The notes beneath the pieces are model-generated. The model searched no databases and was not told where the DNA came from. It saw only the letters and a list, made by a program, of their open reading frames with translations. A stretch of 64,000 bases of DNA from Mercenaria mercenaria (Eukaryota > Mollusca > Bivalvia > Venerida > Veneridae), in NCBI RefSeq assembly GCF_021730395.1, contig NC_069371.1, forward strand, positions 53,020,001 through 53,084,000, read 5' to 3'. The position numbers were made by a program, and so were the translations under genes. Shown here piece after piece: positions 1 through 12,700 of the stretch; the first letter of the stretch is position 1; each line of letters opens with the position of its first letter.

Positions 1-215
1 GATTAAATAATGCACGGATGTGCATCTGGGGTCTGCCTCCACTATTAAAGCTGGAACATCCCCATATGACCAATATTGTGTCAATGTGACCTTAAATCCC
101 CCAAAAAACGAACAAAACAAGCAACTGACAACTTTTTCACATGAATTAGAATTGGAGGACGAATGACTTAAGACACGTACACTGTCATTTGTCAAATTGT
201 CACTTTTACTCTACC
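1..215. repeat. Fragments of tRNA-derived SINE-type repeats
   Basis: Bases 1-115 resemble the tail of a repeat also seen at 25995-26030 (GGTCT-CCTCCA-TATTAAAGCTG), ending in an A/C-rich tail. Bases 115-215 match the middle of the SINE at 31143-31412 (GAATGATTTGAGACA-like, then TCAAATYGTCA). The left part is cut by the window edge. Confidence 0.5.
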
Positions 216-420
216 CTCTGAGCGACCTCTGGAATTATAGTCTAGCTCTACCTACTGAGCAACCTCTGGAATGATAGTCTTTTACTCTACCCTCTGAGCG
301 ACCTCTGGAATTATAGTCTAGCTCTACCTACTGAGAAACCTCTGGGATTATAGTATTGTACTCAGTCCATCGAGAGACCTCTTGAATAATAATCTGGTGC
401 TGTACCTACTGAGCAAGAGA
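205..420. repeat. Minisatellite, unit 36-39 bp
   Basis: About five units of CTCTACCYWCTGAGCRACCT-type sequence alternate between two variants (CCCTCTGAG and CCTACTGAG), giving a 75-bp higher-order period. It lies in the intron before the first visible COBL-like exon. Confidence 0.75.
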
Positions 421-585
421 AAGACTAAATCCACAACTTAAGCAATGATGCTGTACAACTTCACAGTAAACAAAAAATTAGATTCAGTGATGTAAAATGA
501 TCTTTGAAAATTATTCACCTGTATTTTGCTCATAAAAAAAGTATGAATTTAAAGAAATATTATTTAACTTCATAAATTTTTTCAG

Positions 586-764
586 GTATGATTGAAGCAG
601 CAAGTTCAAGGTCTATGCCGAATCTGGCGTTTGCTGCAGCACGTGCAAATAAAGATGCCAGTGAAACAAGAGATGATTCTCAGTTTATGCCTTCAGCAGG
701 AGAGAAAAAAGCAAAGAGAGGATTTCTTTCCTTCCTTGGAAAGAAAGACAAAAAATTTAAGCCA
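586..764 (+). CDS. COBL: COBL-like exon with SMPNL motif and basic patch
   Basis: The exon follows the acceptor TTTTTTCAG at 585 and ends at GTAAGT (765). It begins with two bases of a split codon, so the ATG at 588 is probably internal, not the true start. It encodes SRSMPNLAFAAARANK, then a polar stretch, then the basic amphipathic run RGFLSFLGKKDKKFK, which could contact membrane or acidic partners (inference). It exits in phase 0, matching the next exon. Confidence 0.72.
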
Positions 765-3700
765 GTAAGTGTAATGAATTTGTTAGTTCTTTCAAAGGTT
801 TTGTTCAGTAGCAGGCCATGGAAAAATAAATCTAATGATATGATAGGTCTATTATGATTATATATAAGCAACAGATGCAATGTTGTGGTCAATAGGTTGA
901 AATCCTGCACAAGTCACATCTGTTTTAAGGTATTTGTTTGACACCAGTACATGTACTTGTATTTATAAGTTAGAGATGGTACATAAATTCTTCTGAAAGT
1001 TCCTTACTTTATTGGTGTCATGCCAGTCATAAATAGTTCAAACTGAATATCAATGATTTATATTCTGCAACATTTGTAAATTTTCAGTCAGGTGTTTTCT
1101 CCCAGTTTATAATGACATGGACTTTAATTAAGCTTAGTTACATTAAATACGATTCATGTTACCATTATGACATGCCTTACTGCATATGTCATAAAATCTC
1201 TCTTTAAAAATAACAATTATCTGTATGTGTAATTAATCTTCCATTATTCCATTCATTGTTCTTGCATTGATCCATGTCAGTAAAAAGAAGGAGACTATGT
1301 ACATCTCTTAGTTTGAGTTTGTCTTTGTCCTGGTAATGACATTGCTCTGGTCAATTCTTTCCCATGATCATGCCTTTGTCCTGGCCATGTCTTTGCTCTA
1401 GTCATGCCTTTGTTCTGGTCATGCCTTTGTCCTGGTCATGTCTTAATTTGTCCTGGCCATGTCTTTGTCCAGGTCATGCCTTTGTCCTGGTCATCATGTC
1501 TTTGCCTCGGTCATGTCTTTGCTCTGATCATCGTGCCTTTGTCCTGGTCATGTCTTTGTCCTGGCCATGTCTTTGTCCAGGTCATGCCTTTGTCCTGGTC
1601 ATCATGCCTTTGCCTCGGTCATGTCTTTGCTCTGATCATCATGTCTTTGTCCTGGCTATGTCTTTGCCCTGGTCATGCCTATGTCCTGGTCATCATGCCT
1701 TTGCCTCGGTCATGTCTTTGCTCTGATCATCATGCCTTTGTCCTGGCTATGTCTTTGCCCTGGTCATGCCTATGTCCTGGTCATCATGCCTTTGCCTCGG
1801 TCATGTCTTTGCTCTTATCATCATGCCTTTGTCCTGGTCATGTCTTTTCCCTGGTCATGCCTTTGTCCTGGTCATGTCTTTGCCCTGGTCATGTCTTTGC
1901 TCTGATCATCGTGCCTTTGCCTCGGTCATGTCTTTGCTCTGGTTATGCCTTTGTCCCAGTCATACTTTTTGTTTAGTGTTAACAAACAAGCAGTCTGGAC
2001 AACAATTTCACTGTTTTCTTTCATTTCAGCAACAACAAGATACAGAGATTGAAAGTAGACCGAAGAAGTCTGAAAGCTTTAATGTACGTACAGGGCGAGA
2101 CTCAGAAAGTGTACAAGCACGTCCAAAGACAATGTATCATGAACAATCGGGAGAACTTGAACATTTTGGAATTAGTAAAACAACTGGAGATTTACACAGA
2201 TTTTCAGACAAAACAGAGTTTCGTAAAAGTACTGGGTCAACATTAATGGCAGTAAATGAAAATGTAATTCTTTCGACAAAAACTGAGAATGTGCCGCCAG
2301 AAACAGCATCCTCTAAACAAAATAAAAGGTTAAGTGGGTCTGGCGCACCTCCAAAAAAGAGTGCCAAAAAACGTGCTGCACCCCCTCCCCCTCAAATGAA
2401 CAAAACCCAGCCACTAACTGTTCAAGTAGAAATTGATGTGCATTCCAAACTACCAGAAGAAAATAGAATAGAAATACCTGCTGAACGTGTTCATTCAAAG
2501 AAAAATCATTCTCGGAATAGCTCCGATTCTAGTGGATATCACGAACTTACAGTTAGCGGAGCAGAATCACCAGATGCTAACAAAACAGATAACTTGCAGA
2601 CAACACTTGACACAACATCAATCGATAGTGCTGAACATTTTAATGGTGACAGTGGTATACGGGATATGTCGCCTGTAAATCAAAGAAGTACCAGTAAAGT
2701 GGTCGGAGATGTTTCTAGAGATTCAAGTGTAGATATAGATAAGCCATTGGCACCGGGTAAAAAGAAAAAGCGTGCACCACTACCTCCACCTGGAATGACA
2801 GGTATGTAAGGGAGCCAGCTCTTATGTTGGATTAATTCTGTATTTGCAGTGTTTTAATACCATCAGATAACATTTTTCCATTTATCTTTTTTTGTTTGAT
2901 TTTATCAGAAATACTCACTCAGAACTTCAGGTTTGGTTTTCTAAATTTGCACTCCGCATTATTTCTTAACATTTTGGATGAAAATAAACCATGTCCCAGA
3001 AGTCCACCATTATATTAAACAAATTTAGGCTAATGAAACCCCAGTTTTATGCAGAATAAAAAATAACAGTGCAATTCCAACACATATATTGATACACAAT
3101 TCAAATTTAGAACTTGAAATTATAGCTTTAAGTTGTTCTTGACATAAAATAGATACAACTACGAAGAAAATGTGTTTCAAATTGATTAGTATCGATTAGT
3201 ATCTGCACAAAGTTGAATTTCAGTCATCTCCAAGAAAAGTTCTGATTCCCTTGGAATTTGAGATACTGAATTTCAGCTGTATCTACCCATTATAGATAAA
3301 CTCTGTTTAATAATAGAATATTTGGCTCTATATTTTCAGTATATGATACCATATATCTATAATCATTCATTGACTGCTTTAAAACTCGATTAAAATGAGA
3401 AAAAAAAAAAAAAACAGTAATTCTTAATTACATATTTATACACTAGTGTTTTATTTCAAATTCATTAACTGATATTTATATAACTCTTTTGTAACACTAG
3501 ATTAGAAAGCTTTTATTAACTTTTAGCTGAAGCATCAATTTTTGAAGAATAGCGAGAGCTGTTGTACTCCTCAGGCGTTGATGTCGGCATCATTTCTTGG
3601 TTAAAGTTTTGCAAGCAAGGTCATATCTAAGAAACCACTGCATGTAAATTGGATTGCAACGATGCTTCTCAGTAAACAAACTGGATAAAAGAACTTTTGT

Positions 3701-6700
3701 GAATTATGGCCCTTTCCCGACTTCAAAAGTTTGGTTAAAGTTTCTTAAGCAACTAATTGTCAAGCTTTACCTCATTTACAACTACACATACTGGACTGGA
3801 ACTTCACTGAATGCATACAGGTTATTAAACTGATTGAAATAACCAAGTTAGATACACTATGTTTGAATGTAAAGTAAAATTATGGCCCTTTAAACTTGGT
3901 TAAAGTTTCCTGTGCAACTAACTGTCAGTCTTTGAACAGACAACGCTTCTTACATAACCAAGTTAGGAAACTCTTGATTGAAATGAATTCAAATTTTGGC
4001 CTGTATTTTACTTAGAAAGTTTGGTAGAAGTTTTGCATGCAAGTTGATATTATTATCATTATAAAAGTTTAATTGTGAAATAAAACAGTTCAAGTTACGG
4101 CTCTTGTTCTGTTCGGAAATTGTCGAGCAGTCGGGCATTATCTTATTTTTCTTCTCAATAATTAGACAGTTATTCGATAGAGCTACAGTTGATTTTATAG
4201 GTCTGTCTTAGTTTTTACTAGTTACATGTAAATTTGCTGGAGGTGACTTTCATGTCAAATAATATTGAGAATGCAATATTTCTTGATGATAGAACATAGA
4301 AGTTTTCAGATTTTATAAGAGGCCTGAATTAACAGCAGACTTTTTGATAACAAGATATCAAAAACTGAGACGGACTTATTGTTTTGAATCAGTTTTAATA
4401 GATATTTTGTATTTTTCGCGCCTCAAGGCATATAGTATAGTTAGTTTATTAGTTTGTCCCCGTGTCCGAAACGCTTCTTGTCACGGCTATAACTCTTCAT
4501 GATTAAGAATTCAAATGAAACTTCACATAAATGTTACGCATGATCAGGTGTGTCTGGCGCAAAATCTGATCTGTCCATCCAAGGTCAAGGTCATAGGCAA
4601 GGTTTCTTAACCCTAAACACACACTAAGGTGCACTACAATTCAGGGGTATCTGTTATATTACTAATGGGATCTCATTGTTTTTTATTTTTGGTGTGAGCT
4701 TTTTTCTAGATATTAGATATTTTACTTGGATTTCAGCAGGTTCTGTAGTCACTAGTGAAACTAAAATATCACCGCCCAGTCAAACACAGGAAAGTACTGA
4801 AATTCACAGTAAAATGGACAAAGGTATGCACTATTTGGCTTCAATATTTTCATGTCACTTTTTTGCACCAACCTTTTACACTAACATTTTATATTTGTTT
4901 TCAACATTATAAAGTCCTTGTAGTACTTTAGAGAACCCAAAATTGAATGTTGTCATGAATATATGTGTTTAAGATTTAATTAGGACAGAAAAAATAAAGT
5001 GTTTTTTTTTTCTAGTGTTCAAGAACTTAGTAAATCTTGATTTGTTTAAGAAAAGTTCTCTACATGTCATTCTTAGAGAATTATGAATATTAAATTTTCA
5101 GCATTTGTGAAAGAATGTATTTCACAGTCACGATTTTGAAAAACTTTTTTTGCATCTCTAGTAGTCTTAGAATATTTCATATTATTCTTAGAAAAAAATA
5201 TTTGAAAGATCTTACACATGGTAAAAGTCAAATTATCAAGGCAAGAATATTGCCACAGTCATGATTCTGTTGTATGATATTTCTGCTTGATTGGTTTTGG
5301 AGCATAAATATTTCAACATGTCTAATTCTTGTGCAAAAAGTCGTGCTCGCTGTTTTCAGATGTAAAGAAAATGGCATCACTTTCTATAAAATTTTGTCCA
5401 ATTCTTGTCTAAACATAGAATAAAAGCGCTATGTCTGAAAAAAATATAGATACAAAAGAAACATGAAAAGCAGGAAAACAGTTAATATTTATTTGTAAGA
5501 TTAATCCATTTAAGAAATTAACTCTTTCAGTTTTCTAAGACAGTTATAGTACTAAACCATAACTGTGTTTGTTACAGCCGATGAATTTGAGGCATTGCAA
5601 GCAATGGAAGAGGTTACAATGAAATTCAACATTGAAGACTCTGATGAAGATGATGATCTTCGAATGGTGGAGGACTCGTCGATACACAGCGAGGATATCG
5701 ACATTGATGTTTCACACAGACAAAGACCCCCGACATTTGTCGCCCCTCCGCCACCCACCGAACCACCTCCTGAGGACTCAGAACCTGTAGACCTTAATAT
5801 GATGGTGAATCAAGTGGATAAAATTGATATTGGTAAATACGGAGGCTTCGTTTTACTGTTCATGGAGTAAGATGTATTATCTGAAACAAGAAATTCCATG
5901 AATATTCTAAGTCATTGTTACACACAGGTTGGCTAGAGCTAGCTTAAATTTGTGGTAGAAAATGCTGATATGGTCTGTGTGTATATCTGTAACATCTTTC
6001 TGCTTATTTTAGTGTCTTAGAAACTGAAAATATATCATAGATTTAAATGAATGGCCAGCAGCTTGGGAGTTTTTCTTATAAGAGCCAGTACTGAGCTCAA
6101 AGATATTAAACATAAAAGATTAGTTGTAAAGTTCTAGAATCTGATTGGTTGATTTTGAACTTGGCCATTTGAAAGGTTGCATTCTGGTAGAGCTCTCCAA
6201 ACTCAATTCTTTGACACCAGACCTTGTGTGTCTTGATGGGAAGATGGCCTATACTTCAAATGGGATTCAAACTAGATCAAGCAGGATGGTTGTCATCACA
6301 GTTACAGCACCACTCCCTTCATCACTATATCTGCTACAACACTATGCCATTCATTACCATACCTTCTACAGCACTACTCCCATCATGACCATACCTTTTA
6401 CAGTAATACTTCAATTATGACCATACTTTCTCCAGCAGTACTCTCTCCATTACCATATCTTCTACAGCGCCACTCCTGTTTTGACCATACCTTCTACAGC
6501 AATAGTAACTCCATTACAGCACCACTCCTGTTTTGACCATACCTTTTAAAACTCAATTCCCTTTATGATACCACCTACAGCACCACTCCCTCCATCACCA
6601 TACCTTCTCCAGCATCACCATACCTTCTCTAGCACCACTCCCTCCATCACCATACCTTCTCTAGCACCATTCCCTCCATCACAGTACCTTCTCCAGCACC

Positions 6701-9700
6701 AATGACACTACCTTCTACAGCACCACTCCCTTCATCACCATACCTTCTCCAGCACCATTCCCTTTATGACCCAACCTTCTCCAGCACCATTCCCTTCATC
6801 ACCATACCATCTACAGCACCATTCCCTCCATCACAATACCTTCTCTAGCACCACTCCCTCCATCACAATACCTTCTCTAGCACGACTCCCTTCATCACCC
6901 TACCTTCTCTAGCACCATTCCCTCCATCACAATACCTTCTCCAGCACCACTCCCTTTATGACACTACCTTCTACAGCACCACTCCCTTCATCACCGTACC
7001 TTCTCCAGCACCATTCCCTTTATGACCCTACCTTCTCCAGCACCACTCCCTCCATCACCATACCTTCTCCAGAACCATTCCCTTTATCACCATACCATAT
7101 ACAGCACCTATCCCTTCATTACCCTACCTTCTCCAGCACCATTCCCTTCATCACCATACCATCTACAGCATCATTCCCTTCATTACCATACCATCCACAG
7201 CATCATTCCCTTCATTACCATACCATCTACAGCACCTATCCCTTCATTACCCTACCTTCTCCAGCACCATTCCCTTCATCACCATACCATCCACAGCATC
7301 ATTCCCTTCATTACCATACCTTCTACAGCACCATTCCCTTCATTACCATACCTTCTACAGCACCATTCCCTTCATTACCATACCTTCTACAGCACCATTC
7401 CCTTCATTACCATACCTTCTACAGCACCATTCCCTTCATTACCATACCTTCTCCAGGACCATTCCCTTCATTACTTTACCCTCTACAGCACCATTCCCTT
7501 CATTACCATATCTTTTACAGCAATACTCCATTTAAAATCTGGTTGGTTAAGGCAAAAATGATGGAAGTATTGATATTTTATTACATTTACAGGTGTTGGT
7601 GAAGACACAACAAGTTCTGGACCAGACAGTGCCAACAGTTCCCCTATGTCAAGTATGTTTTTCTCAACCTTGTATTTCTTTAATTGGGATTTGACAAATT
7701 TTGTGTATGATATGTTAATCTAGAGAAAAGTAAAGTTAGATTTTTTAACTTGTAAAAGTATTAAAAATATCTAATTCAGTGAGAAGTATTTTCAGAATTT
7801 GTTATGAACTTAAATCATGAATACGAAAATTTAATAGCTGATCAAAGATTTTTCACTTGAACCTTACTTAGTATTTGACCCTTCACAGAAATACATTGTT
7901 AACCTAGGTCCAGCAGTGCAGCTTCTTGCAGTCTGAACTTTATTTTATAAACCAGTATCTATATATATTATGTATTTTCATACAGCAGATGTTAGATTTG
8001 TCTTTCATTTGCTTATATAATTGCATCTTAAATTATAAAAATGGAATTTTTGACTGCATATAACTTTGATATAATTAATTATATATAATTCCAAATAAGA
8101 TATTTGAACCTAAAAAATGAAATTTACTAACCTGTATTTGACGGAAAGCTTGTATATGCATTTTAACTATTGTGAAACAGAATGAATTTGTGTCACATAA
8201 TTCTTGCAATTATTTTATCCCCCATTCTTTTGGAGGCTTAATATGTTTTAATGTATTGAAACTTTTAAAAAAATTAAATTGACTGTAAAATGTCGCATTT
8301 ATGAATTCTGTTTCACAAGAAATGTATTATCTATGTATCAGTGAATGACTTTAACAGCATGCCCAATGTATTATATATCGTATGGTAGAACTGAAACAAA
8401 CACCATATAAGATGAATGTAAACTGTCCTTACCCACCCAGTTAGCTCACGAGTTAGTGTTGAAGACTAGGGATTGGGAGGTGCTAAGTTTAGTCTTCAAA
8501 CAAGACAGATGTTCTGTCTGATTATTGACTGTAATGTCTCCACTCATTTATCCTGTACCTAACAGTACCTTTGATTCATGTGGAGAAATTGTCACATGTA
8601 AACAACAAGTTAGTTCAGGTGAAGAGTCAAGGAACACTGGTTCCATTGGCTGACTTCTGTTACATATTTGAAATAGTGATTAAAAGCATGCTAAACTAAC
8701 GGAACTATTTCTGAATAGCATTGTGGAGTATTTTATAAGGCATAGATTTCCCGTCTTTAAACAAAAGCAACAACTTTGAGCTTGTGAGAACTTTATCCTG
8801 TCATGTAGTACTGCTTTATGTCTCAGATATTTCTGATCTTGTTTTGGGTATTTAACAGAAAATGTAGGCTTGCTGTGTATCATGTTTGATTACTGATTTG
8901 AAACATCTCTTTGGAAAAAGGCTGTTGTATGCTAAACCAAATGACACTCTAATCACATTGTATATAAATACTACAATACCGGTACATATGCTTATAACTA
9001 TGTCTGCCAACAATTGTGAAGTTCTCAAGGGTAGTAGTTTACTTGTCAATATATTCCCTCCCTGATGAGGAATGATGCATCATTTCAAGAACAAACAATT
9101 TTTATCATGAAAAATTACAAACTAGAGTCTCTGAGGTCGCTGACTTCAAATTACATGCCCATAACCATCCATCTGACTTGCAGAAAGTCTGTGGTTCTAC
9201 CCATGTGCTTGAATGTGACTGATATAATACCTTGAGAGTTTTTATTAAATATTTCCTCAACTGTTTGTCAAAATTATGTAGCAGTCATTCATCAGCCGGT
9301 CGGACAGAAAGATGGTTGTATTAATGCCAGTGCTGTAAACTTACTTTGGTACACTTTTGAACCATACAGTATTGTTTTACATTCGGTTAGCTTGAAATTT
9401 ATAGTTTCTGAAGCATACTTTTTGAATTAATTGGTATCTATAGATTTATTTGATAGTTCCCTTCCTCATACATGAAATTCTTGAAATGATGTGTCTATTT
9501 TATTAAGCTTGGATTTGTATCTGATATGCTTAAAACATTACAGGCCCTTGATATCCTTTATACTTTACACCATATACACAAGTGTTGAAAAGGGCATGTG
9601 AATGCATGTTTATACCATATTTAGTTTGGATCTGTCTGTAAAATGTTGGTAGTTAGAAATTGGTGAAAATGTTCTAAACTTTTAACAGTTCCGAGACGTG

Positions 9701-12700
9701 GCAGCAGATCAAGTAATTCCTCGATAAACACCCTCGAGGACTTGAGTCTTGCTTTTGCACAAACTATAGAGGCGGGAGAGGAAGCACTTGGCATTGATTC
9801 AGATAATGATAGTGTCCAAGGTATTCCAAATGTACCTGAAGTAGACTGGTTTACAAGCAAGTTGAAAAATGAAAAATTAGTCATTAAAAAATATTAACAA
9901 ATTTGATAACCAAATGTGTTGAGCCTCATATTTAAGACAAAATTCAAAAGTGCTCAAACAAAAATTATATTCCATTTCATTGAGGGTATAATAAATTTTT
10001 AGAAATTATGAATATTTTCTTTCATTCTTTTCATTAATCAACTTGCTGCGAGTGCTTGCTTCTAACAGAGAATCAGTCTATAGTTTTTAGTGGGCCAGTC
10101 TGGTCTTCTGTCACCAAATATTTAACAAAACTTCTTGGTTTTCAGCTAGTCTTAGAGTGTGTGACTCACATTTTCACATTATTTTTGTTTTCCTTCCCAT
10201 ATATCTATTGGTTTAGTTCTTTGCTAGGTTTTAGACTCTTTTATTTTATCTTTAAATATATATAACTTACATTTTATCATTCTTGACTTATTAACCATAT
10301 TTTCATTATATTAGGCTTAAATTGCTAAAAGTAGTTTTTTTCAGACTTCTTCGTTTTAATTGAATCCCGGAACTTTGTGAGGCAAACACTTCTGATAGAC
10401 GAAAATCTGCATGTCATAAGTCTAGACTATAATAAAATTTAAAATTCTAAGTTATATCATATGACCAAATGAATCATGATCTGTGTTAACAGAATCTGAA
10501 TAAATTAAGTGTCAAGTATTGCGATATCATGAATGTATATTCATAGTTCAAATATATACTGAGTTTGCTAAATTTCAATTAAATTTAAATGACTTCTGTG
10601 AATAGTGGTAAAAAATCATAATACAGTTAGATACAATGTAGAGACAACAGTTTTTAAATGGTTAATTATTTTAAACAGAATAAATACAAGAAAAAGAGTT
10701 CATCAGATGAATCTACACTGTTACTTACAACTTGGTTTTTGTTTTCATAAAAATATATTCCTGTATGTCATGATATTTACTGATAATGGCATGCTTTTTA
10801 AAATAGCATGGTCTAATTTGAAATATTCCATCAGTTGATCAAGGGTTGAATATATACATTATGCTATTATATAGTTACATGATTAATGTCCAATAACGGT
10901 GTAGGATATATCTGTGCAAACACTTCTTTCTCCATTTTATTTGTTACTCTGAAAAAGTTTCTGTAAATAAATTAAAAATTGAGTGTCATTTTGTTACATT
11001 TATTTTGTTCATTTTAAACTTGATTTTGACATATTTTTCAAGCTATTTTAAATCATTTACTACTTATTTAAAAGATAAGAACAGGTACAAGGGAGACCAG
11101 CGATGGATATGGACAGACAATGTTAATAAGTGACCATTGAATCACTTAAGCTTACTGTCACCTAAACATTGAATTTTGAATTTAATAGTGCTTTGTTTTA
11201 ACACAAGATTTTAATCTAGAACTGAGGCAAATGTGACACTTTGGCTAAAGACATGGCATTATCAAAAGTTCTTTCATATTTGAGGAAGTTACCGCCAGTA
11301 GATCTACTTGCCGTGAGCAAATACGTTTTGTTTACTGGCAGATCAACCCACGGCCATAAATATAGCTTAGATGCTATAGATAATAGGATGTTTTACCCTA
11401 AGAAAACAAACTGCTGAATATAATCTCACATGCTGTGTCCTTGTTGTATTTAATTTTTTGTGTATTTAAGGAAACAAAAACTTTAAATAACCTGTTTTAG
11501 CTTTGTAGTGTGCAGCTCAATGCACAGAGAGACCCAAGGCCAACTTTGCATGAACATTTGCAATGATGAGCTAAATAGTGTTATAGACACCCCTGTTTGC
11601 ATAGATCTATGTTGCGGTTTATAACCTTTTTGAGAAGAGCTAGTGGTTAATAGATTCCATTACTTCAGCTAGATAGTCTTTTGACTAGTTTATAGTTTCA
11701 GTTTAAAGTTTTTTCTTGCTTTTATACTGTAGTATATTTCAATTGTTATGCTATTTTACTGAAATGAGCCGCACCATGAGAAAACCAACATAGTGCATTT
11801 GGGCCCAGCATGGATCCAGACCAGCCTGCACATCCACACAGTCTGGTCAGGATCCATGCTGTTTGCTCTCAAAGCCTATTGCAATTAGAGAAACCATTAG
11901 CGAACAGCATGGATCATGACTAGACTGCGCGGATGTGCAGGCTGGTCTGGATCCATGCTGGTCGCAAATGCACTATGTTGGTTTTCTCATGGTGTGGCTC
12001 AAATCCATTTATCATGCATGACATATTGTATTTTCTTATGACCTTTAGCATGTTTATTGTGTTTTGTATAAGTTTAAATGACTAGAATATTTTAAATATG
12101 TTAATTTATATTTTTACATGAAATGATTTATAGCAGTCTTCTATTTTGTTTTCCATATTAATATCGTTTTAACTGTAAACTCATTTGACACTGCATCAGT
12201 TTTTAACAGGACAGTTCATTGAGTAACTTGGTGGTATCAAATCTTGCCTTAGTATGACATGAAATAGCAATTTTCTTTTTCAGATCAACAACTTTTCTTC
12301 TGTTAATTAACTGATTAATGTAATAATGTACTAGTGTAGTTTATAGAATAATTCCAGTATCTCCCTATGATATCTGTTACAAAAATGACAGGTAATTTAA
12401 ACAGCCTGTTATCTCAATGCCAGTGGGAGCAACGATAGTGACTGCTGATACAGAGGGCAATACAGGGAGTGTGTGTTCAAACCCTAGCCAGAATACATCT
12501 TAATGCAATAACAAGCTATTTTATTTATTAAGAGTACAAACAGCTTGTTTAACATTTAAGCCTATTTCTTAGTCATATGTTATTACTCTCCGACATGGTT
12601 CTTTCACGATATAATAAAAATGAATTTTGATTGCTTGGATTGGGATAAAATGACCTGAAATTTAAGTTCTGAAAGAGTTATCCTTTGGAATATTTCAGAG

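Noticed and set aside
588-590. ATG at 588 as the start of the COBL-like protein
   Set aside because: It directly follows a strong splice acceptor with two bases of a split codon, so the exon is probably internal.
1364-1976. Long open frames rich in Cys, Pro, Trp and His
   Set aside because: They are translations of a minisatellite inside an intron; all frames are open because the unit lacks stops.
6958-7602. Open frames of 179-214 codons rich in His, Ser, Pro and Tyr
   Set aside because: Translations of the 32-bp array; no start context, no family, and flanked by a clear splice acceptor.
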